This document shows, piece after piece, positions 1 through 6,896 of a DNA stretch of 64,000 nucleotides. Under the pieces are notes generated by a model. It saw nothing but the letters and a program-made list of their open reading frames with translations, made no database searches and was not told the origin of the DNA. The translations under genes and the position numbers were made by a program. The DNA comes from Alkalihalophilus pseudofirmus (GTDB lineage: Bacteria > Bacillota > Bacilli > Bacillales > Bacillaceae_D), in NCBI RefSeq assembly GCF_029094545.1, contig NZ_CP117835.1, positions 2,894,001-2,958,000 of the forward strand, in the 5' to 3' direction. The first letter of the stretch is position 1. The number at the start of each line of letters is the position of its first letter.

Positions 1-1
1 C

Positions 2-1471
2 AACGAAATTAAGCCTAAAGATATATGGGAAGAGCGCGCGGCTTACTTATATAAGCGTTATGAACAAATGCGGACCAGTAAACGTTTGTTTGATTTTGAT
101 GATATGCTGTTAGGCTGCTATGATCTCTTAACAACAAATCAAGCATTGCTTGAACGCTACCAAGAACGCTTTGCCTATGTCTCTATTGATGAGTTCCAAG
201 ACATTAATAAGGTGCAGGTTGAATTAATTACTTTACTTACAGAAACTAAGCGGAACCTTTGTGTGGTAGGAGATGATGATCAATCAATCTATGCCTTTCG
301 CGGGAGCAATCCTGATTATATTCTCAATTTCAAAAGCGATTACCCTGAAGCAAAAGTATGTGTTCTCGATCAAAATTACCGTTCTACCCATCCCATTGTT
401 GAATCAGCTAATAATGTCATTACAACTAATAAAACTCGCTTTAATAAACAGCTCCATGCCCAGCACACCGATGAAAATGCACCTGTTCTCTTTTTCCCTT
501 ATGACGAGGAAGAGGAAGCAACAATGATCGTGAATGATATTAAAAGCAGAATAAAAAATGGCGCCGAGCCAAGTGATTTTGCTGTGTTGTTTCGAACAAA
601 TGTGACGTCACGCGCTTTATTTGAACGAATGGTAACTTCAAGCCTGCCATTTTCTATCGAAAGTGACGGGGATTCATTTTACCGTAGAAAAGCAGTTCGT
701 AAAGTTCTCGCCTACTTGCAGTTGTGCATCAATCCTGATAACGGACAGGCTATACAAGACCTAATTGGAGCTCTATTTTTAAAGCAGCAAGTCATTCAAG
801 ATTTGAAAGCTCTCACAATTACGGAAGATTGTACGTTTGTAGAGGCACTTACTCACTTAAGCGGTCTGCCTAACTTTCAACAAAAGAAGCTGCAAAAACT
901 TCCTGAACAATTTAAACAAATCAAAAAGAAGACACCCGTTGAGGCCATTGCCTTTATAGAACAAGAAATGGGCTTGAAGGATTATCTCAAAAAGCAAGGA
1001 AATGAAGGAAATAAACTCGATCGCGGGTCAGATGATGTACGTGATTTAAAAGTGGCGGCTAGACAACATGAAACGATAGAAGCTTTTATTCAACATGTTG
1101 ATCATATGATTGCCAAACAAGAGGAAGCTAGAAAGATGCCAGCCGAAAAAACGGCTGTTCAATTATTAACGATTCACCGTGCGAAAGGACTGGAATATAA
1201 ACATGTTTATATCCTAGGTGCAAATGAAGGTTCGCTTCCCCATGATTACGCATTAGATGCTTGGCGTGAAGGTGATGACAAACCTCTCGAAGAAGAACGG
1301 CGTTTAATGTATGTAGCTATGACGAGAGCTAAAAATACTCTAGCCATATCTGTACCGACTATGAGACGCGGTAAAAGAGCTCATCCATCAAGGTTTGTAA
1401 GAGAAGTGAAGAAGATGGCTCGTACCCAATCGAAACATAAGATTCCTTCTTTAATTGGAGGTAAGAGATGA
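2..1471 (+). CDS. yjcD: UvrD/Rep-family ATP-dependent DNA helicase (YjcD-like), 5' end missing
   Basis: The reading frame is open from base 2, so the gene starts outside the window and only about 489 C-terminal codons are present. Superfamily-1 helicase motifs are visible in order: DEFQD (Walker B, near base 193), GDDDQSIYAFRG (motif III region), QNYRS, IHRAKGLEYKHV (motif V) and RRLMYVAMTRAK (motif VI). The Walker A motif must lie in the missing part. It would unwind DNA using ATP, probably in repair. The stop codon overlaps the start of the next gene (ATGA), so the two are translationally coupled. YjcD is preferred to PcrA because it is short and its neighbours match the B. subtilis yjc region. 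Confidence 0.85.
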   Translation, partial: NEIKPKDIWEERAAYLYKRYEQMRTSKRLFDFDDMLLGCYDLLTTNQALLERYQERFAYVSIDEFQDINKVQVELITLLTETKRNLCVVGDDDQSIYAFRGSNPDYILNFKSDYPEAKVCVLDQNYRSTHPIVESANNVITTNKTRFNKQLHAQHTDENAPVLFFPYDEEEEATMIVNDIKSRIKNGAEPSDFAVLFRTNVTSRALFERMVTSSLPFSIESDGDSFYRRKAVRKVLAYLQLCINPDNGQAIQDLIGALFLKQQVIQDLKALTITEDCTFVEALTHLSGLPNFQQKKLQKLPEQFKQIKKKTPVEAIAFIEQEMGLKDYLKKQGNEGNKLDRGSDDVRDLKVAARQHETIEAFIQHVDHMIAKQEEARKMPAEKTAVQLLTIHRAKGLEYKHVYILGANEGSLPHDYALDAWREGDDKPLEEERRLMYVAMTRAKNTLAISVPTMRRGKRAHPSRFVREVKKMARTQSKHKIPSLIGGKR

Positions 1472-2109
1472 ATAAAGGGATTATAGAAAAAACGGAAAAA
1501 TGGGTAAAAGCTCAATTGATTAACGAAGAATCAGGCCATGATTGGTATCACATTTTACGTGTGACAAGAACTGCTCAGCAAATTGCTAAAGAAGAACACG
1601 CTAACGATGAGATCGTCACTCTGGCTGCATTGGTACATGATTTAGCTGATGATAAAGTTGCTCAAAACGAAAAAGAGGCTTTAAAGAACATAGACGAGTG
1701 GTTTAAAGAGAATGGTTTAGGTGATGAGGCGATCGCACAAATTATCTCTATCATAACCACGATATCCTTTAAAGGAGGCAATGGGCAGCCAGTCTCCACT
1801 TTAGAAGGAAAAATCGTGCAGGATGCAGACCGTTTAGATGCACTAGGTGCGATTGGTATTGCTCGCACGTTTGTGTATTCAGGACATAAAGGACAGCCTA
1901 TGTATGACCCTGAATTACCTGTTAGAAATGAAATGTCTATAGAGGAATATCGACACGGGAAATCATCGGCTGTACACCATTTTTATGAGAAACTTCTAAA
2001 GCTGAAAGATCAAATGAACACCACAACTGGCATGAAATTAGCTGCTCGGCGTCATGCCTTTATGGAAACATACCTTGAACAGTTTTACCAAGAATGGAAC
2101 GGCCGATAA
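1468..2109 (+). CDS. HD-domain phosphohydrolase (YpgQ/YedJ-like)
   Basis: The protein has 213 residues with the HD metal-binding signature: H in GHDWYHILRV near residue 24, HDLADDK near 57 and DADRLDALGAIG near 117. This family cleaves phosphate from nucleotides; B. subtilis YpgQ is a pyrophosphohydrolase. The exact substrate cannot be read here. The start ATG overlaps the helicase stop by four bases and has GGAGG just upstream, so it is the second gene of an operon with the helicase. A strong hairpin terminator follows the stop. A nucleotide clean-up role next to a repair helicase is inference. Confidence 0.8.
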   Translation: MNKGIIEKTEKWVKAQLINEESGHDWYHILRVTRTAQQIAKEEHANDEIVTLAALVHDLADDKVAQNEKEALKNIDEWFKENGLGDEAIAQIISIITTISFKGGNGQPVSTLEGKIVQDADRLDALGAIGIARTFVYSGHKGQPMYDPELPVRNEMSIEEYRHGKSSAVHHFYEKLLKLKDQMNTTTGMKLAARRHAFMETYLEQFYQEWNGR

Positions 2110-2117
2110 TAGTGTGC

Positions 2118-2150
2118 AAACCTCCTTCCTAAATGAAGGAGGTTTCTTTC
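2118..2150 (+). terminator. Rho-independent terminator of the helicase-HD operon
   Basis: An 11-bp stem (2118-2128 with 2135-2145) with a six-base loop is followed by a T-rich stretch. Confidence 0.85.
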
Positions 2151-2241
2151 ATATTGTCGAATATCCTATTAGCCCATACATATAGCGAGTTTGTATGGCA
2201 TAGTATTTCTATAGAGATCCAATAAGCTGGAGGTGTATGTC

Positions 2242-2655
2242 ATGCAAAAGCATCTAATCTCTAAATCAAAGCTTACTCCTGTTCAACTACAGCAACGACT
2301 AATTTACACGGAATCAGAATTAGCGAAATACAAACAAATCGTCAATAAATATCAAAATGACTATCATTATAGTTTAATTGATCAACTGCAGGCAGAAAAT
2401 AAGCAGCTAAAAAAACAGTACGCAAACTCATTTGATCTTGAGAACAAGGTTAGCGAGCTAACTAAAAAACTTGCACTAGCAAAAGAAAAAATCGCAAGGT
2501 ACGAAAGCACTGGACCTTATTCAACCAGATCTTCATTTGTTAATCAGGAGAATACAGAGGACCACCCAGAACTCGTTGAAAATCAAGATGAAATGACCAT
2601 TGAACGAAATTGGTTTCACCGCAGTTTAATGAATCATAAAGAAGAAAATGAATAA
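2242..2655 (+). CDS. Coiled-coil protein of unknown function, possibly spore-associated
   Basis: The protein has 137 residues and was not recognised. A basic N-terminus (MQKHLISKSKL) is followed by a long predicted helix with heptad-like leucines (about residues 15-85) rich in Lys, Gln and Glu, then a polar tail. There is no signal peptide or membrane segment. A GTG at 2233 opens the frame, but CTGGAGGTG at 2227-2235 sits seven bases before the ATG at 2242, so the ATG is chosen. It lies between yjcD and a set of spore-surface-like genes, where B. subtilis has spoVIF/yjcZ/cot genes, so a sporulation role is suspected from position only. Confidence 0.7.
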   Translation: MQKHLISKSKLTPVQLQQRLIYTESELAKYKQIVNKYQNDYHYSLIDQLQAENKQLKKQYANSFDLENKVSELTKKLALAKEKIARYESTGPYSTRSSFVNQENTEDHPELVENQDEMTIERNWFHRSLMNHKEENE

Positions 2656-2662
2656 TGGAAAT

Positions 2663-2700
2663 AAAGCCAGCTGACAAGCTCAGCTGGCTTTATTTATTTT
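2663..2700. terminator. Bidirectional terminator
   Basis: A 12-bp perfect stem (2663-2674 with 2680-2691) is followed by a T-rich tract on the plus strand; the A-rich 5' flank also gives T-rich sequence on the minus strand. It serves the coiled-coil gene and the convergent small gene at 2722-2856. Confidence 0.8.
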
Positions 2701-2721
2701 CCAAACAATTTATTTCACTTG

Positions 2722-2856
2722 TTACTTCGCTCTGCCGCAACAGCCTTTACTTTTTTTAGTTGAGGACTTTTTTATGGTTTTCTTACCGAACGCTGCTTTT
2801 GAAGATGGCTTTGGCTTTGCATTAAAAGAAGCAGATGACTTTGGACGTTGTTTCAT
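2722..2856 (-). CDS. Small basic Cys-containing protein (44 aa), probable spore protein
   Basis: A 44-residue, very basic, Ser/Lys-rich protein begins MKQRPKSSAS and ends with the pair of cysteines in KGCCGRAK. A good ribosome-binding site (GGGGGAG, about seven bases before the ATG) supports it. CATAGTCTA on the minus strand at 2888-2880 fits the sigma-K -10 consensus CATANNNTA at the right distance. It matches no family I can name. The composition (K/S/A-rich with terminal CC) suggests a small spore-coat or core-associated protein; that is inference. Confidence 0.65.
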   Translation of the reverse strand: MKQRPKSSASFNAKPKPSSKAAFGKKTIKKSSTKKSKGCCGRAK

Positions 2857-2879
2857 CGCACTCTCCCCCTTTCCTTTTA

Positions 2880-2888
2880 TAGACTATG
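2880..2888 (-). promoter_or_regulatory. Sigma-K/sigma-E-like -10 element
   Basis: CATAGTCTA on the minus strand matches CATANNNTA. It ends 23 bases before the start of the 44-aa gene. No clear AC-type -35 is present. Confidence 0.4.
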
Positions 2889-2998
2889 AAAGGAGTGAAA
2901 GATTCGCTTATTCTTTAAGCTTGTTTATAAGGATCTCTCTATTCAGCTTTTTGCTGACTTACACAAACGCCCTTTTCCGAATTTACACTTATAAATAA

Positions 2999-3027
2999 AC
3001 ACAATTTTGGCGGGCTGTCATACTATA
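2999..3027 (+). promoter_or_regulatory. Sigma-K-like promoter
   Basis: CATACTATA (3019-3027) matches CATANNNTA, with AC/ACA at 2999-3003 about 15-17 bases upstream as in sigma-K promoters. It lies about 70 bases before the Cys-rich gene at 3095. Confidence 0.5.
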
Positions 3028-3094
3028 CAGTAGTCTGAAAACCTAGTTACCATCTTCTTTGTGGTAATAAGGTGAAAAAATAGGAGGTATACTG

Positions 3095-3748
3095 ATGAGT
3101 CATAAAAAACACAATGTGTGTATTAATGCAAAGAAAGTATTTGACTGGGTTATTCGTCCAGTTAATGTTTCAGAGACTTATAGTGGAAAGCAATTCTTTA
3201 AGTTAACAGATTGTCCAATGGATCTATGCGATACGGACGGATGCTTTGGTACAGATTTCACTGCTGATGTAAAAGTATTCGATGTTCAGGCAAAAGAGCT
3301 TCCTCAGTCTGGCGGCAGAGAAAAAATGAAAGTGACTATTAACGGTGAAACAGTTACACTGCATAAAGTTAGAATCCTTGTAACATTTAAAGTGAAAGTT
3401 AAGATTTTAGATGGGGATTCAAAAGTATGCAGTACAGAAGATCCAATCGATTTCTGCACTATTGAAACCTTCTATTTATGCGCACCAAAAGGAACATGCG
3501 TAGATGCGACGGTCCTAGATGGTATGGCGGACGCTGAGTTTTTCTGTTGTAATAATACGCCAACTCTTACACTTAGTGCAGATTTCTGCTTAGACGTTCA
3601 AGTGACAGATTTTGTGAAACTTGAAGTAGAAGCATCATATTGCAACCCTCGTGATGAGTTCCCAATTAGTGATGTCATGGTATGTGAGCCTTTAAAAGAA
3701 CCAAAACAATGTCCACATGTTTTTCCAGGTAAAAAACATAAGTGCTAA
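3095..3748 (+). CDS. Cysteine-rich beta-strand protein, probable spore-surface protein
   Basis: The protein has 217 residues, including 15 cysteines spread along its length (CPMDLCDTDGC near residues 38-48, a CC pair near 155, a C-terminal C). Alternating V/K/T stretches suggest a beta-rich fold. It has no signal peptide or membrane segment, so if it is on the spore surface it is assembled from the mother cell. AGGAGGT precedes the ATG and a sigma-K-like promoter lies upstream. I do not recognise the family; it is not a clear CotY/CotZ homologue, though the high Cys content resembles disulfide-linked coat proteins. Spore location is inferred from promoter and neighbourhood. Confidence 0.75.
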   Translation: MSHKKHNVCINAKKVFDWVIRPVNVSETYSGKQFFKLTDCPMDLCDTDGCFGTDFTADVKVFDVQAKELPQSGGREKMKVTINGETVTLHKVRILVTFKVKVKILDGDSKVCSTEDPIDFCTIETFYLCAPKGTCVDATVLDGMADAEFFCCNNTPTLTLSADFCLDVQVTDFVKLEVEASYCNPRDEFPISDVMVCEPLKEPKQCPHVFPGKKHKC

Positions 3749-3764
3749 TGCCATAACCTTAGAA

Positions 3765-3805
3765 TCGAGCAAATAGCTTACTAGCTGTTGCTCGGTTTTC
3801 TTTAT
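3765..3805 (+). terminator. Terminator after the Cys-rich gene
   Basis: A 7-bp stem CGAGCAA/TTGCTCG (3766-3772, 3788-3794) with an inner TAGCT/AGCTG pairing precedes GGTTTTCTTTATT. Confidence 0.6.
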
Positions 3806-3875
3806 TCTTCCGCATGATTTATAGGTGTGTACATAAAGATATAAAAGGAAATTCTGGACTTAAGGAGTGATGGTC

Positions 3876-4568
3876 ATGACAAATTTTTCATCACCTACCC
3901 CAAAGCTATATTCTCATCAAGATAAACTAAAGATGACTTATTGCACTGAAGAAATCAAAAGAATTAAAAGCAACGTAGCTAAACAAGAAAAGCAGATCCA
4001 AGACCTAAAGGAAACCGTCACCTCTTTAACAGAAAAAATACAGGAAGCTGAACGTTCGATTCCTCCATCTATTACTCACGAGGCCAGTCAACTATCAGCA
4101 GGATGCAGCAGTTTTTTTTCTTACTCGATTCTTATACCCAAAACCAATGAAGAAGATCCCATTACGATTATCGGCAGCTACACCATCACGAATACAGGAA
4201 CCGCTGCTCTTCATGAGCCTGTTATCTGCCTTGAAATCAGCCCTTCTGCTGCCTGTAACCTAACTGGAAAAATCAATTATCGACCTGTTTCTCAAACTGA
4301 ACAATACATCATTTCAGACGATTATCTAACATGGGAGTTTACAGAAGGCAGTTCCCTGCAGGAAGCAAGAAAAAGTGGACTCTATTGGTTGAAGCCTGCT
4401 TCAAACGTTCAATTAGAAATAAACCAGTCTCTTTCTTTTTCTCCATTAGAACTCCAGATCTCTAAAAAACATGTAGAGGATGAAATAACCGTACGAGGAT
4501 ATGTCATTTGCAGGGAAATTCCTGAAGGCCAGGCTGCAATAAATTCCATTTCATGTAAACTTTCCTGA
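3876..4568 (+). CDS. Coiled-coil plus beta-domain protein of unknown function, spore-surface candidate
   Basis: The protein has 230 residues. Residues about 20-60 form a coiled coil (repeated Ile/Leu/Val with K, E, Q). Residues about 75-230 form a beta-rich domain with phrases such as GSYTITNTGTAAL and a closing EITVRGYVICREI, resembling a C-terminal carbohydrate-binding-like or adhesive fold. No export signal is present. AAGGAG at 3862-3867 sets the ATG at 3876; a GTG at 3867 overlaps that site. It lies between the Cys-rich gene and yjcA. A stalk (coiled coil) bearing a globular tip would fit a spore-surface filament, but this is inference. Confidence 0.7.
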   Translation: MTNFSSPTPKLYSHQDKLKMTYCTEEIKRIKSNVAKQEKQIQDLKETVTSLTEKIQEAERSIPPSITHEASQLSAGCSSFFSYSILIPKTNEEDPITIIGSYTITNTGTAALHEPVICLEISPSAACNLTGKINYRPVSQTEQYIISDDYLTWEFTEGSSLQEARKSGLYWLKPASNVQLEINQSLSFSPLELQISKKHVEDEITVRGYVICREIPEGQAAINSISCKLS

Positions 4569-4573
4569 AGGCC

Positions 4574-4604
4574 AAAAGACAGCTGATGACGCAGCTGTCT
4601 TTTT
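4574..4604. terminator. Bidirectional terminator overlapping the yjcA stop codon
   Basis: A 12-bp perfect stem (4574-4585 with 4592-4603) with a six-base loop has A- and T-rich flanks on both sides. The first base of the yjcA stop codon (minus strand) is the last base of the stem. Confidence 0.8.
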
Positions 4605-4962
4605 AGGTCATTTGTTTAACGAAGGTTTCAATAAGTGCAGCCACTCCTGCTATAGCTAAAACATATATAACGGGAGTGAAAATGACCGGAAACAAAACAA
4701 AACCTGCATATAACAAAATGGACGCCCAAACCCCAAAGCACCAATAACAATTTAATAAGTTTCCAATCCATTTTTGTATACCGCTGCCTTTACCTTCAAT
4801 ATATTGATAGACTTCCCCGTTTTCATCTATCTCTTCTACCACTGCCGTAAAAGGTCTTCTCATAAAGTCTGTAATTTCATCCAATACGATTAAATGAGTA
4901 AACCTGAAGACAGCAAAAGAAAGTAAAAAAAATTCAAATAATGATACTATATAATTCTCCAT
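4603..4962 (-). CDS. yjcA: DUF1360 membrane protein YjcA
   Basis: The protein has 119 residues. A hydrophobic N-terminal segment (residues 6-25) is followed by a charged region and then the DUF1360 core NLLNCYWCFGVWAS with two cysteines, and a second long hydrophobic region (about 78-112). Length and motif match B. subtilis YjcA, a sporulation gene in the same neighbourhood. The role is unknown. It converges on the coiled-coil/beta gene and shares its terminator. Assignment to the family is firm; function is not. Confidence 0.8.
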   Translation of the reverse strand: MENYIVSLFEFFLLSFAVFRFTHLIVLDEITDFMRRPFTAVVEEIDENGEVYQYIEGKGSGIQKWIGNLLNCYWCFGVWASILLYAGFVLFPVIFTPVIYVLAIAGVAALIETFVKQMT

Positions 4963-5044
4963 CTCTCTGCCCCCTGCATCTCTTCTTTACTTATACATAC
5001 GCAAAAAACGCTGTAGTGACATTAAAATTGTCTTAAAGACAAAC

Positions 5045-5071
5045 ACCCATTTTACAAATAAACATAGGCTA
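5045..5071 (+). promoter_or_regulatory. Sigma-K-like promoter
   Basis: AC at 5045-5046, a 16-base spacer, and CATAGGCTA (5063-5071) matching CATANNNTA. It lies 42 bases before the start of the Pro/Gly-rich gene. Confidence 0.5.
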
Positions 5072-5112
5072 CCATATAGACTTTGAAAACATAGCTTGAG
5101 AGGAGAGCTACT

Positions 5113-5553
5113 ATGCATTACTATTATGATCACCATCAAGATGACATTTATCGTCAGCAGCCATCTGTGCAATTTCTCCCCCCATCCGTTATTGATCAAT
5201 ATGTAAATCAGTGGATCACAACATCTATCCCAGGATACGGCCAAGTCATTGCGTATGTGACTGACTTTAACCGGCGTAATGGAATGGTTTCTATGTTCAT
5301 TTATCAGGCTCCTTACTATCAGCCTCAGTTTATTCAAGTTCATAACAGTGATTTAGTTGGAATTGCTCCATATTACGGGCCGATCCCACCACGCCCACAT
5401 CAAGGCCCTGGTCCAGGGCCACAACCAAGACCACCACGCCCTAGACCTCCGTTTTTCCCTTGGTGGTTCTGGGGAATCGGTGGTCAGGGAGGTTTTTATG
5501 GTCAGCAATCAGGCCAAGGAGGCTTTGGCAGCCAATCTCCCGGACCTCGTTAA
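5113..5553 (+). CDS. Pro/Gly/Gln-rich protein, probable spore-coat or surface protein
   Basis: The protein has 146 residues. A folded-looking N-terminal part (about 1-85, Tyr/Gln rich, with YGQVIAYVTDFNRRNGMVSMFIY resembling a small beta barrel when read in two halves) is followed by a low-complexity tail, first Pro/Arg-rich (GPGPGPQPRPPRPRPP) and then Gly/Gln-rich (GGQGGFYGQQSGQGGFG). The start has GAGAGGAGAG upstream. A sigma-K-like promoter precedes it. Such tails are common in coat and exosporium proteins of bacilli. No specific family is recognised. A strong shared terminator separates it from fabI. Confidence 0.75.
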   Translation: MHYYYDHHQDDIYRQQPSVQFLPPSVIDQYVNQWITTSIPGYGQVIAYVTDFNRRNGMVSMFIYQAPYYQPQFIQVHNSDLVGIAPYYGPIPPRPHQGPGPGPQPRPPRPRPPFFPWWFWGIGGQGGFYGQQSGQGGFGSQSPGPR

Positions 5554-5558
5554 TTAAC

Positions 5559-5597
5559 AAAAAAGCAAGCACCATAAACAGGTGCTTGCTTTTTTTA
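5559..5597. terminator. Bidirectional terminator between the Pro/Gly-rich gene and fabI
   Basis: A 13-bp stem (5561-5573 with 5581-5593) with a seven-base loop is flanked by an A-run and a T-run. Confidence 0.85.
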
Positions 5598-5610
5598 ATT
5601 AGTTATATTC

Positions 5611-6390
5611 TTAAAGGGATAATGTATTATACCCGCTATCTACATGTAGAAGTTCTCCCGTTATCCCACGAGAAAGATCACTCATTAAAAATAATGCCGT
5701 ATCCCCTACTTCTTCTTGTGTTGTAGTTCTACGTAAAGGGGCACGTTCTTCAATCTCTTTTAAAACATCATTAAAGCCGCCAATTCCTTTAGCTGCTAAC
5801 GTACGAATCGGACCAGCTGAGATTGCATTAACACGAATATTTTCCTTTCCTAAATCATTCGCTAGGTATTTCACACTTGCATCTAGAGAAGCTTTTGCTA
5901 CACCCATAACATTATAGTTGCGAACAACTCTTTCTCCGCCTAAGTATGTTAACGTCACAATACTTCCACCCTCAGACAATAGCGGACGCGCTGCTTTCGC
6001 TACAGCAGTTAAAGAGTATGCACTGATGTTTTGAGCAAGGAGAAACCCATCACGAGTTGTGTTTAAGTACTCTCCTTCTAACTCTTCTTTATTGGCAAAA
6101 GCAATACAGTGAGCAATACCGTGGATTGTGCCTACTTCTTCTTTAATCTTAGAAAACGTTTGGTCTATTGCCGCATCATCCGTAACATCACACGGCAGAA
6201 TTAAATGATCTTCACGGTCCAGTGTGTCCATCAAACTGCGCACGTTTTTCTCAAGTCTTTCACCAGCATATGTAAATATTAATCTAGCTCCTGCACTTGC
6301 GAGTGACTGAGCAATTCCCCACGCGATACTTCTTTTGTTTGCCACACCCATTACAACATATGTACGATCTTTTAATGACAACTGAATCAT
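5611..6390 (-). CDS. fabI: Enoyl-[acyl-carrier-protein] reductase FabI
   Basis: The 259-residue length is normal for FabI. It reduces trans-2-enoyl-ACP with NAD(P)H in the last step of each fatty-acid elongation cycle. The short-chain dehydrogenase fold is seen as GVANKRSIAWGIA (nucleotide-binding loop, 15-27), and the FabI-type catalytic pair Tyr159-x6-Lys166 as YNVMGVAK. The end LLHVDSGYNTL is typical. A FapR operator and an extended -10 promoter lie directly upstream, so it is expected to be repressed by FapR and released by malonyl-CoA. Together with fabH and fabF at the other end of the window it completes the elongation set. Confidence 0.95.
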   Translation of the reverse strand: MIQLSLKDRTYVVMGVANKRSIAWGIAQSLASAGARLIFTYAGERLEKNVRSLMDTLDREDHLILPCDVTDDAAIDQTFSKIKEEVGTIHGIAHCIAFANKEELEGEYLNTTRDGFLLAQNISAYSLTAVAKAARPLLSEGGSIVTLTYLGGERVVRNYNVMGVAKASLDASVKYLANDLGKENIRVNAISAGPIRTLAAKGIGGFNDVLKEIEERAPLRRTTTQEEVGDTALFLMSDLSRGITGELLHVDSGYNTLSL

Positions 6391-6415
6391 TTAATCTCCT
6401 CCGTTATAGGTAGTT

Positions 6416-6434
6416 ATTAGTACCAAGTACTAAT
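6416..6434. promoter_or_regulatory. FapR operator at fabI
   Basis: ATTAGTACCAAGTACTAAT is an interrupted palindrome matching the known FapR consensus (ATTAGTACCTGGTACTAAT). It sits immediately downstream of the fabI -10 element, as expected for repression. Confidence 0.85.
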
Positions 6435-6435
6435 T

Positions 6436-6444
6436 ATTATATCA
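6436..6444 (-). promoter_or_regulatory. fabI promoter (extended -10)
   Basis: On the minus strand TGATATAAT gives a perfect -10 with an extended TG. No good -35 is seen at 17 bp. The FapR site starts two bases further downstream. Confidence 0.65.
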
Positions 6445-6455
6445 TACCTCTCCAC

Positions 6456-6467
6456 TACTTGGTACTA
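6456..6467 (-). promoter_or_regulatory. Possible second FapR half-site upstream of fabI
   Basis: On the minus strand TAGTACCAAGTA equals most of the main operator, 22 bases upstream of it. It overlaps the -35 region of the fabI promoter. Confidence 0.35.
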
Positions 6468-6497
6468 CCTTAATATCTCTTTCAACAAATTGAGATC

Positions 6498-6641
6498 TTA
6501 TCCCTTCTTTGTTTCTATATTTCGTAAGATAAATGCACAGTCCGGGCATTCATAGATGATGTTTTGATTTGACTGAGCAGTTAGTAAATGTCTAATTTCT
6601 TTCTTATTATGACATTTAGGACATATTATAAGCGGCTCCAT
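6498..6641 (-). CDS. Small zinc-ribbon protein (47 aa)
   Basis: A 47-residue protein with two CxxC knuckles: CPKC near residue 7 and CPDC near 34, about 26 residues apart, as in zinc ribbons. A strong site (GGAGGG, seven bases before ATG) supports translation. It lies upstream of fabI on the same strand, but the fabI promoter is in between. Such mini zinc ribbons are common in bacilli and have no defined role. A DNA/RNA-binding or zinc-storage function is possible but not shown. Confidence 0.65.
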   Translation of the reverse strand: MEPLIICPKCHNKKEIRHLLTAQSNQNIIYECPDCAFILRNIETKKG

Positions 6642-6737
6642 AGGTCATCCCTCCTTCTCTTCTAACATTCCCAATTAGAGAACATTATACAAATTAGGTC
6701 TATCGTCATATTTTTTCGAATTAGTATAGCTAATGTT

Positions 6738-6767
6738 TTGACAATTTCAACGGAATAAAGCTAAACT
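6738..6767 (+). promoter_or_regulatory. Putative sigma-A promoter for the DUF4397-sortase operon
   Basis: TTGACA at 6738-6743 (perfect -35), an 18-base spacer and TAAACT at 6762-6767 (4/6 of TATAAT). Confidence 0.5.
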
Positions 6768-6824
6768 AAAACTGTACATTAGTACAACAAAACTTAAACA
6801 TTTTGTATAAGGAGGTGGCTATTT

Positions 6825-6896
6825 TTGTTGGAAGGCTTTCAAAATAGTAATAGTCATACAAAAATAATCAAATACGAGGAGATGATTTTATGTTGA
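6825..6896 (+). CDS. Possible 23-codon leader peptide overlapping the DUF4397 gene
   Basis: AAGGAGGT (6809-6816), stronger than the site of the gene downstream, is followed eight bases later by TTG and 23 open codons, ending in TGA at 6894-6896. The end overlaps the DUF4397 start codon (6890-6892) by seven bases in another frame. This geometry allows translational coupling. The peptide starts MLEGFQNSNSHT and has no striking run of one amino acid. It may be real or a chance frame; the ribosome-binding site is the main support. Confidence 0.35.
   Translation: MLEGFQNSNSHTKIIKYEEMILC

Noticed and set aside
2774-2998. Plus-strand open frame of 74 codons
   Set aside because: It has no ribosome-binding site and covers the better supported minus-strand 44-aa gene and its promoter.
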